This document shows positions 8,715-17,541 of a stretch of DNA of 64,000 nt, piece by piece. Origin of the DNA: Streptomyces sp. NBC_01267 (lineage in GTDB: Bacteria; Actinomycetota; Actinomycetes; Streptomycetales; Streptomycetaceae). The stretch's first letter is position 1. Each line of letters begins with the position of its first letter. Under the pieces are notes generated by a model. That model worked only from the letters and a program-made list of their open reading frames with translations. It made no database searches and had not been told where the DNA came from. Location of the stretch: the NCBI RefSeq assembly GCF_036241575.1, contig NZ_CP108455.1:744001-808000 (forward strand), given 5' to 3'. A program made the translations under genes and the position numbers.

Positions 8715-9236
8715 TCAGTCCCGGAGCGCGGTGAAGCGGCCCTGGTGGTAGAGCAGCGGGCGCCCTGCCCCGGCCGGGTCCCCGGCGACGGCCTCGGCGA
8801 TCACGATGCGGTGGTCCCCTGCGGGAATCCGCGCCACCACCCGGCAGACCAGCCAGGCCAGTACGCCGTCCAGCAGCGGCACACCCTCGGGGCCGCTGCG
8901 CCAATCGGTGGGTGCGGCGAACCGGTCGGCACCACTGCGCGCGAAGGTGGCGGCCAGCTCCTGCTGGTGCTCGCCGAGTATGTGCACGCCGACATGCTCG
9001 GCCTCGGCCACCACCGGCCAGCTCGACGAGCCGGTCCCGACGCCGAAGGAGATGAGCGGCGGCTCGGCGGCCACCGAGTTGAGCGAGGTGGCCGTGAAAC
9101 CGACAGGCCTGTCACCGGCCGCGGTGATCACCGCGACACCGGCGGCATGCCTGCGGAAGACCGAGCGGAGCAGCGCGGAAGCGGCGGGCCGGTCGGTGGG
9201 AGTCGTCGGAGCTGCTTCAGAAGTCTGAGCCGTCAT
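8715..9236 (-). CDS. Flavin reductase family protein
   Basis: 173-residue flavin reductase domain protein of the FMN-binding split-barrel type that reduces FMN or FAD with NAD(P)H for two-component monooxygenases. Family motifs are seen: RHAAGVAVITA at the start of the domain, GFTATSLNSVAAEPPLISFGVG (phosphate/isoalloxazine loop) and a C-terminal DHRIVIAEAV before the short basic end. The ATG at 9236 is chosen because AAGGAA lies 9 nt upstream; a GTG at 9290 in frame has no clear site. No partner oxygenase is adjacent, so the physiological role is open. Confidence 0.85.
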   Translation of the reverse strand: MTAQTSEAAPTTPTDRPAASALLRSVFRRHAAGVAVITAAGDRPVGFTATSLNSVAAEPPLISFGVGTGSSSWPVVAEAEHVGVHILGEHQQELAATFARSGADRFAAPTDWRSGPEGVPLLDGVLAWLVCRVVARIPAGDHRIVIAEAVAGDPAGAGRPLLYHQGRFTALRD

Positions 9237-9450
9237 GGAATGGTGTTCCTTCTGCGGTGTCGGCGAACGGGACCCGGAGTGTTCAGACACCCGGACAGCG
9301 CCCGTCGGCGGTGCGGGCGAGGCCCGTGGGGGCCCAGCCGTGAAGAAGTCGGCCGTAGGGGCGAAGCAGCTGCGACATAGCGTCAGATTGACGACACGAG
9401 AAGCGCCCAGTCAAGAGCGTCGCGGAATGTAGGAGATCGATCACGGCGCG

Positions 9451-9870
9451 TCAGACCGCATGCCCCAGAGCGGCGATGACATCGGCGCGACGCGGCTGGC
9501 CCGAGGCGCGGCGGACGATCCGGCCGTCCGCGTCGAGCACCAGCACCGTGGGGGTCTTCCGGATGTCCAGTTGCCGCACGAGGCCCAGCTGCGCCTCGGC
9601 GTCGAGCTCGACGTGGGCGACGCCGTCGACCATGGCGGCCACTTCCTCCAGTGTCCGCCGGGTCGCCCGGCAGGGCTGGCAGAAGGCGCTGGAGAACTGG
9701 ACGAGCGTCGCCCGTTCCCCCAGCGGTTCACCCAACTCGCGGGCGCTGAGCAGCACTTCGCTGTCGCCTGCGCGCACCTTCGGTCTCCGTTCGCTTCGCC
9801 GTCGTACCGGTCCGGCAGCGCGCGGGTCCGCGCGTACCGTCACACGCCGCGGTTCAGCGTGTCGCCTCAT
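9451..9870 (-). CDS. Thioredoxin-like protein
   Basis: 139-residue thioredoxin-fold protein. The active site is FCQPC within VQFSSAFCQPCRATR (about residue 70), instead of the usual WCGPC, and the cis-proline motif is RKTPTVLVLD. The N-terminal ~30 residues are Arg-rich without a clear signal peptide, so a cytoplasmic thiol reductant or scavenger is most likely. ATG at 9870 is preferred over longer open frames reaching 10044, which would overlap the divergent acyltransferase. A weak AGGTGGG site lies upstream. Confidence 0.8.
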   Translation of the reverse strand: MRRHAEPRRVTVRADPRAAGPVRRRSERRPKVRAGDSEVLLSARELGEPLGERATLVQFSSAFCQPCRATRRTLEEVAAMVDGVAHVELDAEAQLGLVRQLDIRKTPTVLVLDADGRIVRRASGQPRRADVIAALGHAV

Positions 9871-10125
9871 TGCAGCACCCACCTGGCCACGGTGATTCCC
9901 GCGGTCGCGTGGAGAACCGCCCCCGGCTCCGGCCGCACCGCGTATCCGCTGTTGAGGCGTGGTGCGGGCGCTCTTTTGACGACGTGACAAGAATCTCGCG
10001 GCCCGGCGACACCAGGGGTGGCTACTCTGGACGCCATGGGGCACGATCTGCCCAATGCCGAAAACCTACGGCAGCGTAACTTCCGCCGGGGGACACATCC
10101 CCGGGCACAGAAGGGTCTTTTCCAG

Positions 10126-10848
10126 ATGGCAGAACTCGTCTATCGACCGGTCATCGGCGCCGCTCGCGGTCTGTTCAAGGCGCTCGACCTGAAGATCGAT
10201 ACACAGGGTTCCGAGCACATCCCGCGCTCCGGCGGGGCCGTGCTCGTCAGCAATCACATCGGCTATCTGGACTTCATCTTCGACGGCCTCGTCGCGCTCC
10301 CGCAGAAGCGTCTGGTCCGCTTCATGGCGAAGGAGTCGGTGTTCCGGCACAAGATCTCCGGGCCGCTGATGCGCGGGATGAAGCACATCCCGGTGGACCG
10401 CAAGCAGGGCGAGGCCGCCTACCGGCACGCCCTCACGGCGCTGCGCTCCGGCGAGATCATCGGCGTCTTCCCCGAGGCCACCATCTCGGAGTCCTTCACG
10501 CTCAAGAGCTTCAAGTCGGGCGCCGCGCGGCTGGCCCAGGACGCCGGCGTACCGCTGATCCCGATGGCGCTGTGGGGCACCCAGCGGCTGTGGACCAAGG
10601 GTCGGCCGCGCAACCTCAAGCGCAGCCACATCCCGGTGACGATCCGGGTCGGCGAGCCGATGGAGGCGCCCACCGACGAGTACGCCGGGGCGATCACCCG
10701 CCGGCTGCGCGAGCGGGTGCAGGAACTGCTCGAAGCAGCCCAGCGCGCCTATCCGGTACGCCCGAAGAACGCGGCGGACACCTGGTGGGTCCCGGCGCAT
10801 CTCGGCGGCACCGCGCCGACCGCCGCGCAGGTGCGCGAGGCCGGCTGA
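10126..10848 (+). CDS. 1-acyl-sn-glycerol-3-phosphate acyltransferase (PlsC-like)
   Basis: Membrane-associated acyltransferase of the PlsC family, 240 residues; it transfers an acyl chain to lysophosphatidic acid or a related acceptor. Motif I is NHIGYLDF (the HX4D catalytic pair), motif II lies near GMKHIPVDR, motif III is FPEAT and motif IV is VPLIPMALWG. ATG 10126 has AAGGG 10 nt upstream; an in-frame ATG at 10036 would add 30 unlikely residues. Streptomycetes carry several paralogues, so the exact acceptor cannot be named. Confidence 0.88.
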   Translation: MAELVYRPVIGAARGLFKALDLKIDTQGSEHIPRSGGAVLVSNHIGYLDFIFDGLVALPQKRLVRFMAKESVFRHKISGPLMRGMKHIPVDRKQGEAAYRHALTALRSGEIIGVFPEATISESFTLKSFKSGAARLAQDAGVPLIPMALWGTQRLWTKGRPRNLKRSHIPVTIRVGEPMEAPTDEYAGAITRRLRERVQELLEAAQRAYPVRPKNAADTWWVPAHLGGTAPTAAQVREAG

Positions 10849-10894
10849 CCCAGCGGAAACGTCTCTCCCGGGAGCGGGACGGCCCGCTCCCGCC

Positions 10895-11494
10895 TCAGAG
10901 CGCGGCGGGGAGCGTACGCGCGAGATACGGACGGTCCGGCGCCGCCCGCAGCACGGCCAGTACGGCCGGGTGCGGAGCGGCGTACAGCGTCGGGTAGTCC
11001 ACTTCTCCGTGCTCGGGGCGCACGGTCCAGGCCGTGCGGCTCCCGTCCGGGCAGAACTGCGCGTCGACACCCGGTTTGTTGCCGCGTGCGTCCTGGCGGG
11101 CCCAGCTCCGCCGACCGGGCAGCAGTACGGCGACCAGGCCGTGGATCACCGGATGTGTTCCGTCGTCGTCCGCGAGCCGCTGGTAGCAGAGGGCCGCGGG
11201 AAGAGACTCGGCGCGCAGCAGCGCCGCCAGGGCGTGGGATTTGGCGTAGCAGATGCCGGTGCGCTGCCCGATGACGTCGGAGGCGCGCCAGGTGACACGC
11301 GGATCGCCCGAGTCGTTCGAGTGCGGAATCGCGTCACGTACCCATTCGAACGCCGCTTTGGCGTATGAGTATGCGTCGGTGGCGTCGCGGCGCAGCCGGG
11401 CCGCCGTCTCCCGGACGAGCGGGTGCCCGTGGTCGATGCTCTCGTCAGCGGCCAAGTACGCGGCGGGTTCGGGTACTTCCTGGATCAGCTCCAT
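10895..11494 (-). CDS. Transglutaminase-like domain protein
   Basis: 199-residue cytoplasmic protein with a transglutaminase-like (papain-fold) domain. The catalytic triad is visible as Cys in RTGICYAKSHALA, His in THPVIHGLVAV and a following Asp region (ARQDARGNK). Bacterial members are often proteases or amide hydrolases; the substrate cannot be inferred here. No signal peptide. Start ATG 11494. Single gene, downstream of the threonine aldolase operon and convergent with the acyltransferase. Confidence 0.8.
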   Translation of the reverse strand: MELIQEVPEPAAYLAADESIDHGHPLVRETAARLRRDATDAYSYAKAAFEWVRDAIPHSNDSGDPRVTWRASDVIGQRTGICYAKSHALAALLRAESLPAALCYQRLADDDGTHPVIHGLVAVLLPGRRSWARQDARGNKPGVDAQFCPDGSRTAWTVRPEHGEVDYPTLYAAPHPAVLAVLRAAPDRPYLARTLPAAL

Positions 11495-11581
11495 GACGGG
11501 CGAGGGTACGAGTGCGGCCGACCGGAGTCAATTGATTTCCGGTCGACCGCATATTCATACATGGAAAGTCGGCTGCACGCC

Positions 11582-12643
11582 CTACCGGGCCAGCTCTTCC
11601 TTCAGTGCCATCAGGAACCCGTCCACGTCTTCCTCGGTGGTGTCGAAGGAGCACATCCAGCGGACGTCGCCCGCGGGCTCGTCCCAGAAGTAGAAGCGGT
11701 ACCGCTTCTGCAGCCGCTCGCTGACGTCGTGCGGCAGCCGCGCGAAAACGGCGTTGGCCTGGACGTCGTAGAGGATCTCCACGCCGTCCGTCCCACGCAC
11801 CCCGGCCGCGAGCCGCTGGGCCATGGCGTTGGAGTGGCGGGCGTTGCGCAGCCACAGGTCGCGGGTGAGCAGCGCCTCCAGCTGCACCGAGACGAAGCGC
11901 ATCTTCGAGGCGAGCTGCATCGACATCTTCCGCACATGCTTCATGTGCCGTACCGCGTCCGGGTTCAGGACCACGACGGCCTCACCGAAGAGCATGCCGT
12001 TCTTCGTGCCGCCGAACGACAGGATGTCCACGCCCACGGCGTTGGTGAACGCCCGCATCGGTACGTCGAGCGAGGCCGCGGCGTTGGCTATCCGGGCCCC
12101 GTCGAGGTGCACCTTCATCCCGTAGCCGTGGGCGTGGTCGCAGATCGCCCGGATCTCGTCAGGTGTGTAGACGGTGCCGAGTTCGGTGTTCTGGGTGATC
12201 GACACGACCTGCGGCATGGCCCGGTGCTCGTCGTCCCAGCCGAATGCCTGCCGGTCGATGAGCTCGGGGGTGAGCTTGCCGTCCGGCGTCGGCACGGTCA
12301 GCAGCTTCAGCCCGGCCATCCGCTCCGGCGCGCCGCCCTCGTCCACGTTGATGTGCGCGGTCTCCGCCGCGACGACCGCACCCCAGCGGTCGGTGAGCCC
12401 CTGGAGGGCGACCACATTGGCCCCGGTCCCGTTGAAGACCGGGAACACCTCCGCGTCCGGCCCGAAGTGGCTGTGGATCAGCCGCTGGAGGTGGTCGGTG
12501 TACGCGTCGCCGCCGTACGCCACCTGGTGCCCGCCGTTGGCCACGGCGAGCGCCGCGAGGATCTCGGGGTGCGCTCCGGCGTAGTTGTCACTGGCGAAGC
12601 CGCGCACCTGCGGGTCGTGGTGGCGTACGGCATCGGTCTTCAC
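11582..12643 (-). CDS. Threonine aldolase family PLP enzyme
   Basis: PLP-dependent low-specificity L-threonine aldolase/beta-eliminating lyase homologue, 353 residues, expected to cleave L-threonine or allo-threonine to glycine and acetaldehyde. The Schiff-base lysine lies in LSFGGTKNGMLFGE, and the substrate/PLP region HLDGARIANAA is present; the N-terminus FASDNYAGAHPEILAAL is typical. GTG 12643 overlaps the upstream SDR stop as GTGA, so translation is probably coupled; an in-frame GTG at 12661 is the alternative. Third gene of the DUF6421-SDR-aldolase operon. Confidence 0.85.
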   Translation of the reverse strand: MKTDAVRHHDPQVRGFASDNYAGAHPEILAALAVANGGHQVAYGGDAYTDHLQRLIHSHFGPDAEVFPVFNGTGANVVALQGLTDRWGAVVAAETAHINVDEGGAPERMAGLKLLTVPTPDGKLTPELIDRQAFGWDDEHRAMPQVVSITQNTELGTVYTPDEIRAICDHAHGYGMKVHLDGARIANAAASLDVPMRAFTNAVGVDILSFGGTKNGMLFGEAVVVLNPDAVRHMKHVRKMSMQLASKMRFVSVQLEALLTRDLWLRNARHSNAMAQRLAAGVRGTDGVEILYDVQANAVFARLPHDVSERLQKRYRFYFWDEPAGDVRWMCSFDTTEEDVDGFLMALKEELAR

Positions 12644-13386
12644 GGCGCGGGGGTCAGCCACAGGCGCTTTCCATTCACTTCTCCGGCGGGCTGCTCCCAG
12701 ACACCGGCGATGGCCTCGGCCAGCTCCAGGACGTCGGTGAAGCCCGAGAACTTCGCGTTCGGGCGCTCGGCGCGCATCGCGTCGTGCACCAACGCCTTGA
12801 TGACCAGCACGGACGCGGCTGCCCGCGGTCCGGCCTCGCCGCCCGCCTTGCGGAAGGCGTCGCCGAGCGCCAGCGTCCAGGCTTCCGCGGCGGCCTTCGA
12901 GGCCGCGTACGCGGCGTTGCCCGCCGTGGGCTTGGAGGCACCGGCCGCGCTGATCAGCACATAGCGACCGCGGTCGCTGCGCAACAGCGCGTCGTGGAAG
13001 GCGAGCGAGGTGTGCTGCACGGTTCGGATGAGCAGCCGCTCCAGCGTGTTCCAGTCGCGGAGGTCCGTCTCGGAGAACGTGGCGCTGCCGCGCCAGCCGC
13101 CGACCAGATGCACCAGACCGTCGATCCGGCCGAACTCCGACTCCGTCCGGTCGGCCCAGGCGCGGGTCGCGTCCAGATCGAGCAGGTCGACGGGCTCACC
13201 GATGACGGTGGCCCCGCCGTGTGCGTAACGGGCCGCGTCGACCGCTTCGGCGAGGCGGCCCACATCGGCGTCGGCACCGATCACGGTCGCTCCGGCCTCG
13301 GCCAGTCTCAGCAGCGCGGCCCGGCCCGCGGGCCCTGCCGCGCCGGCCACGGCGACCACGGCTCCGTCCAACATTCCCTTACCCAT
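12640..13386 (-). CDS. SDR family oxidoreductase
   Basis: 248-residue short-chain dehydrogenase with an N-terminal Rossmann fold (VVAVAGAAGPAGRAALLRLAEAG; the usual TGxxxGxG is relaxed to AGAAGPAG). The expected Tyr-Lys pair is present as YAASKAAAEAW, preceded by an ISAAG segment. NAD(P) dependence follows from the family; the substrate is unknown. ATG 13386 has GGAGGAGG upstream. It lies 26 nt downstream of the DUF6421 gene and shares a GTGA overlap with the threonine aldolase gene. Confidence 0.85.
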   Translation of the reverse strand: MGKGMLDGAVVAVAGAAGPAGRAALLRLAEAGATVIGADADVGRLAEAVDAARYAHGGATVIGEPVDLLDLDATRAWADRTESEFGRIDGLVHLVGGWRGSATFSETDLRDWNTLERLLIRTVQHTSLAFHDALLRSDRGRYVLISAAGASKPTAGNAAYAASKAAAEAWTLALGDAFRKAGGEAGPRAAASVLVIKALVHDAMRAERPNAKFSGFTDVLELAEAIAGVWEQPAGEVNGKRLWLTPAP

Positions 13387-13412
13387 TGCCTTCGCCTCCT
13401 CCGTACGAGCAC

Positions 13413-14813
13413 TCACGCGGCTTCCCGCTCGGGAGTACCCGCCGCCGTGATCCCCTTGGTGGAGGCGACCACGGTCTTCAGCTTCTTGGAGAGCGCCTCG
13501 TAGAACATGCTGAGCGGAAACTCGTCCGGAAGCACGTCATCAACAAGTTTACGCGGTGGCTGGCTCAGATCCAGGGCGTCCGGACCCTTGGCCCAGCGCG
13601 ATCCGGGGTGCGGGGACAGATAGCGGGAGACCAGGTCGTACGCAGCGAACCAGTGGACGAGCTTGGGGCGGTCGATTCCGGCCCGGTAGAGGTCCTCGAT
13701 CTCGGCGCAGAGCTGGTTGGTGACCTGCGGGGCCCGCTCCCAGTCGATCGTCAGGGTGCTGTCGGTCCAGCGCACCACGTCGTGCTGGTGGAGGTAGGCG
13801 AAGAGCAGCTGGCCGCCGAGTCCGTCGTAGTTGCGTATGCGCTCGCCGGTCACCGGGAAGCGGAACATCCGGTCGAAGAGCACGGCGTACTGGACGTCGC
13901 GGCCCTGTCCGAACCCGTCGGCCTCCAGCTTCACCGCCTCCCGGAAGGCCGTGAGGTCGCAGCGGAGCTCTTCCAGGCCGTACATCCAGAACGGCTGACG
14001 CTGCTTGATCATGAACGGGTCGAACGGCAGGTCCCCGTGGCTGTGGGTGCGGTCGTGGACCATGTCCCACAGCACGAACGCCTGCTGGCAGCGCTCCTGG
14101 TCGGCCACCATCTCCCGGATGTCGTCGGGGAGTTCGAGGCGGAGGACGTCCACAGCGGCCTCCGTGACCGCGCGGAACCGGGCGGCTTCGCGGTCACAGA
14201 AGATACCGCCCCAGGTGAAGCGGTCGGGAGCTTCGCGGACGGCGATGGTCTCCGGGAAGAGCACCGCGGAGTTGGTGTCGTATCCGGAGGTGAAGTCCTC
14301 GAAGGTGATCCCGCAGAACAGCGGGTTGTCGTAGCGGGTCGCCTCCAGCTCGGAGAGCCACTCGGGCCAGACCATGCGGAGCACGACCGCTTCGAGGTTG
14401 CGGTCCGGGTTGCCGTTCTGCGTGTACATCGCGAAGACGACCAGGTGCTGGAGGCCGTCCGCACGCCGGGCCGCCGGATGGAAGGCGAGCAGCGAGTCCA
14501 GGAAGTCCGGGACCGTGAAGCCGCTGTCGGCCCACTTCCGCAGGTCGGCGACGAGCGCCCGGTGGTACGCGGCGTCGTGCGGCAGCAGCGGGGAGAGGGC
14601 GTCGACCGCGCCGGTCACGCGGGAGAGCGTCGCCTCGGCGGTGGCGCGGGTGGGCGCGCCTTCGGCGTCGAAGTCGATGGAACCGTCCGGGGACTGCCAG
14701 GGCCGGATCTCCTCGACGGCCTTCTTGAGCACGGGCCAGGCCGGGTGCTCGACTACGCGACGCGCACCGGATATGCCGCCGTCGACCGTGTCCTGCACAA
14801 GAATTTCCGTCAT
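13413..14813 (-). CDS. DUF6421 family protein
   Basis: 466-residue protein conserved in streptomycetes as DUF6421, function unknown. No signal peptide or membrane segment. It contains notable His/Asp clusters (MVHDRTHSHGDLPFDPF, YLHQHDVVRW) that could bind metal, which is only suggestive. ATG 14813 is chosen for the GAGGGA 7 nt upstream; the frame is open to 14870 without a site. It heads a three-gene operon with an SDR and a threonine aldolase homologue, so a linked amino acid or hydroxy-acid pathway is plausible but unproven. Confidence 0.75.
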   Translation of the reverse strand: MTEILVQDTVDGGISGARRVVEHPAWPVLKKAVEEIRPWQSPDGSIDFDAEGAPTRATAEATLSRVTGAVDALSPLLPHDAAYHRALVADLRKWADSGFTVPDFLDSLLAFHPAARRADGLQHLVVFAMYTQNGNPDRNLEAVVLRMVWPEWLSELEATRYDNPLFCGITFEDFTSGYDTNSAVLFPETIAVREAPDRFTWGGIFCDREAARFRAVTEAAVDVLRLELPDDIREMVADQERCQQAFVLWDMVHDRTHSHGDLPFDPFMIKQRQPFWMYGLEELRCDLTAFREAVKLEADGFGQGRDVQYAVLFDRMFRFPVTGERIRNYDGLGGQLLFAYLHQHDVVRWTDSTLTIDWERAPQVTNQLCAEIEDLYRAGIDRPKLVHWFAAYDLVSRYLSPHPGSRWAKGPDALDLSQPPRKLVDDVLPDEFPLSMFYEALSKKLKTVVASTKGITAAGTPEREAA

Positions 14814-15112
14814 GTCACTTCCCTCACAGGAGAATCTAGCGTCAAGACACCGTATCCGGGTTCGGATCATGCGTTCAAGAGTCCTCTCAATAAATTATCC
14901 CGCCCAGCCCCCTTGATCGCAGCGAATCTTCCCGCCGGAAGGGCAACAGGTGGCGGCTTTCCCCATACAGGACGGGATACAGGGCGGGAAAATCCGACCC
15001 GTCAACGGAGATCCAGCCGCGCCCACCCCTGGGTGAAGAAGACCGTCCACGGTGTCCGCGACAGGTAGGACGGACGGGTTCCGACCGTCCTGACATCTCT
15101 GGAGCCTGGCGC

Positions 15113-15238
15113 GTGAGTATCCGAGCCGTTCTTGTCGCCGCTGTCGTCACCGGCCTGATCCTGGGGATCGCGGGGGCCCGGGCCGGCTTCTCGGCCGCGC
15201 CCCGCGAGCCCGGGACGACAGCGCGGGCGGACCGTTAG
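15113..15238 (+). CDS. Small predicted membrane or secreted peptide (41 aa)
   Basis: A 41-residue frame beginning GTG (SIRAVLVAAVVTGLILGIAG) with one hydrophobic segment at about residues 5-21 and a polar, basic tail ending in a TAG. GGAG lies 8 nt upstream of the GTG. Codon use (G/C in third positions) is normal for the region. No family recognised. It lies between the DUF6421 operon promoter and the glycerophosphodiesterase gene, in the same direction as the latter. Confidence 0.5.
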   Translation: MSIRAVLVAAVVTGLILGIAGARAGFSAAPREPGTTARADR

Positions 15239-15319
15239 GCTGCGGCCCTGCCCAGTGGGTAGCAATCCCGTGGGCAGCAATGCCACGCGAGAGCCGCCGT
15301 CGACGGAAGCGAGAGAACC

Positions 15320-16003
15320 TTGAGTCTCCTCATCATCGGACATCGCGGGGTCATGGGCGTCGAGCCGGAGAACACCCTGCGGTCCTTCGTACGCGCGGAA
15401 CACGCGGGGATGGACGCCATCGAGCTCGACCTGCATCTGAGCAAGGACGGCGCACTCGTCGTCATGCACGACACCGAAGTGGACCGCACGACCGACGGCA
15501 AGGGAGCCATCGCCGACAAGACGCTCGCCGAACTGCGGGAACTCGACGCGGGCCAGGGCGAGCGGATCCCGGTCTTCGAGGAGGTCCTCGACGCCGTCCG
15601 CTCACCGATCCAGGCGGAGATCAAGGACGCCGCCGCCGCGCGCGCACTGGCGCAGGTGATGCTGCGGCGCGATCTCGTCGGCCGCGTCGAGGTCTCCTCG
15701 TTCCACGACGAGGCGGTCGCCGAGATCGCCGCACTGGTTCCGGGCGTACGGACCGTGCTCATCGCCAGCCGCTGGGGCGCCGACGTGGTGGACCGGGCGA
15801 AGGCCGTCGGCGCCGCGACGGTGGCGCTGAACATCCGCAGGCTGACCCTGGAGATCGTCGAGCGGGCACACGCGGAGGGCCTGAAGGTGCTCGGCTGGGT
15901 GGTGAACACCCAGGACCATCTCCGGCTCGTGCGTGCGCTGGACCTGGACGGTGCGACCACCGACTATCCGGAGATCAGGCGCACCGGGCGGTTCACCGCC
16001 TGA
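15320..16003 (+). CDS. Glycerophosphodiester phosphodiesterase
   Basis: 227-residue GDPD-family enzyme that hydrolyses glycerophosphodiesters to glycerol-3-phosphate and an alcohol. The first catalytic histidine and Arg are in IIGHRGVMGVEPENT, metal ligands are in IELDLHLSKDG, the second histidine is in VVMHDTEVDRTTDG, and the barrel continues with QAEIKD. No signal peptide, so it probably acts in the cytoplasm. The start is a TTG at 15320 with GGAAGCGAGAG upstream; no ATG or GTG is available without losing the first barrel strand. Confidence 0.92.
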   Translation: MSLLIIGHRGVMGVEPENTLRSFVRAEHAGMDAIELDLHLSKDGALVVMHDTEVDRTTDGKGAIADKTLAELRELDAGQGERIPVFEEVLDAVRSPIQAEIKDAAAARALAQVMLRRDLVGRVEVSSFHDEAVAEIAALVPGVRTVLIASRWGADVVDRAKAVGAATVALNIRRLTLEIVERAHAEGLKVLGWVVNTQDHLRLVRALDLDGATTDYPEIRRTGRFTA

Positions 16004-16093
16004 GGACCGGCCCTGAGGATCCGTGGCGATCCCGGCCGGACCGGGGGCGGCCCATGAAGCCCGGGAGCGGCCGGGAGCCGGTACGCAGACGGC

Positions 16094-16654
16094 TCACAGC
16101 CCTTCCGGAAGCGGGTCCTGGAGCGGCTTGACCAGCAGTTCGAACTGCAGGTCGTCGCGGAGCGGTATGCCGAAGCGCTCGTCGCCGTACGGGAACGGTG
16201 TCATCTTTCCCGTACGGTGGTAGCCGCGCCGCTCGTACCAGGCGATCAGGTCGTCGCGGACCGAGATCACGGTCATGTGCATCTCCCCGACGCCCCACTC
16301 CTCGCGCACCCGGCGCTCGGCCTCCGTGATGATCTGCCTGCCGAGGCCGCCGCCCTGGAGGCCGGGGCGCACGGCGAACATGCCGAAGTACGCGGCCGGG
16401 CCCCGGTGCTCCAGCTGACAGCAGGCGATCGGCTCGCCGTCGCGTTCCACCAGGAGCATCCGGCTGCTGTCGGCCGCGATGACGGCGCGCACTCCCTCCG
16501 GGTCGGTGCGCTGCCCGTCCAGGATGTCCGCTTCCGTGGTCCAGCCGGTGCGGCTGGCGTCGCCGCGGTAGGCCGACTCGATCAACCTGACGAGCGCAGG
16601 TACGTCGGACTCGGCTGCGTCCCGGAAAGTGAGCTGGTCGGGGGCGGTGTCCAT
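16094..16654 (-). CDS. GNAT family N-acetyltransferase
   Basis: 186-residue acetyl-CoA-dependent acetyltransferase. GNAT motif A is seen as MFAVRPGLQGGGLGRQIITEAE (Q/RxxGxG/A pyrophosphate loop), and the C-terminal WYERRGYHRTGK segment is typical of amino-acid or small-amine acetyltransferases. ATG 16654 has GGGAG 10 nt upstream. Convergent with the glycerophosphodiesterase. Substrate unknown. Confidence 0.87.
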   Translation of the reverse strand: MDTAPDQLTFRDAAESDVPALVRLIESAYRGDASRTGWTTEADILDGQRTDPEGVRAVIAADSSRMLLVERDGEPIACCQLEHRGPAAYFGMFAVRPGLQGGGLGRQIITEAERRVREEWGVGEMHMTVISVRDDLIAWYERRGYHRTGKMTPFPYGDERFGIPLRDDLQFELLVKPLQDPLPEGL

Positions 16655-16809
16655 GGGGTGATGTCTCCCGTCGAAAGCGGTCCTGCGATGCCCAGACAGT
16701 AACGCGCCCGCGACGCGCTCCCCCTTTACCCCCCTGCGCTCGCGTGCGCTCCGGCCACGGTGGGAATCGATGCGTCGAGATGCCGACACGTCGAACGGGG
16801 AGGTGCGCC

Positions 16810-17394
16810 GTGCACGGATCCGCAACGCCCGGCTGGCTGCTGATGGCGTTGAGCGCGGCGACGGGGGCCTACTGCCTGCTGCGGCTGCGCAGCAGTTCAC
16901 CGGGGGCGCGGACGGCGGCCGGGAGCGAGGCGGTCATGGGGTTCGGCATGGCGGCGATGGCCCTGCCCGCCGCGGTGGCCCCACCCCCCGCCTGGGGGTG
17001 GGCGGTCTTCGCCGTGGTGTTCGGGGGCGGCGCGCTGCGGGCCCTGTGGCTGACCCGTACCGGCGCACGCCATCTGCATCATCTGATCGGTTCCCTGGCC
17101 ATGGTCTACATGGCGGTGACGATGGCCCCCGGGAGCGGCGGTCACGGCGGACACATGGAGCATGCGGCAGGCGGGATACCCCTGGTCACCGGGGTGCTGC
17201 TGGCCTACTACGCGGGGTACGTGCTGCGTACCGGCGCCGCTCTGGTGCCGGTGGCCGCACCGGTCGCGGCCGGGGGTCCGGACAGCGGGGCCCACGGCGG
17301 TGGCGCCGGCGGCTGGGGCGCGCGCCCCGAACTGGCACTCGCCTGCCGGCTCTCGATGGGGATCGCCATGTTCGCGATGCTCCTGTCGCTGTGA
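16810..17394 (+). CDS. DUF5134 family membrane protein
   Basis: 194-residue polytopic membrane protein with about five hydrophobic segments (residues ~6-25, 45-60, 64-80, 95-110, 128-150 and a last one at the C-terminus). A His/Gly-rich loop (GGHGGHMEHAAGG) could bind metal. The GTG start is placed 6 nt behind GGGGAGG. The family is found in actinobacteria as DUF5134; function unknown. The M56 peptidase gene follows in the same direction after about 150 nt, and such pairs are seen in related genomes (recalled, not checked). Confidence 0.75.
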   Translation: MHGSATPGWLLMALSAATGAYCLLRLRSSSPGARTAAGSEAVMGFGMAAMALPAAVAPPPAWGWAVFAVVFGGGALRALWLTRTGARHLHHLIGSLAMVYMAVTMAPGSGGHGGHMEHAAGGIPLVTGVLLAYYAGYVLRTGAALVPVAAPVAAGGPDSGAHGGGAGGWGARPELALACRLSMGIAMFAMLLSL

Positions 17395-17541
17395 AGCCGG
17401 CCTCGGCACGGCGACCTCGCAGCCGGTGGGGCGAGACCCGGCGAATCGGCATCCAAACTTCGGGTGAGGCCTGCGTGACCGTGTCCTGCGTCACTTGCGG
17501 AGCCAGCCCATACCCCGGCGCCGTTCCGCGCTCATAAACTG

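Noticed and set aside
13221..15068. 615-codon plus-strand frame
   Set aside because: Antisense to DUF6421 and SDR genes, no motif.
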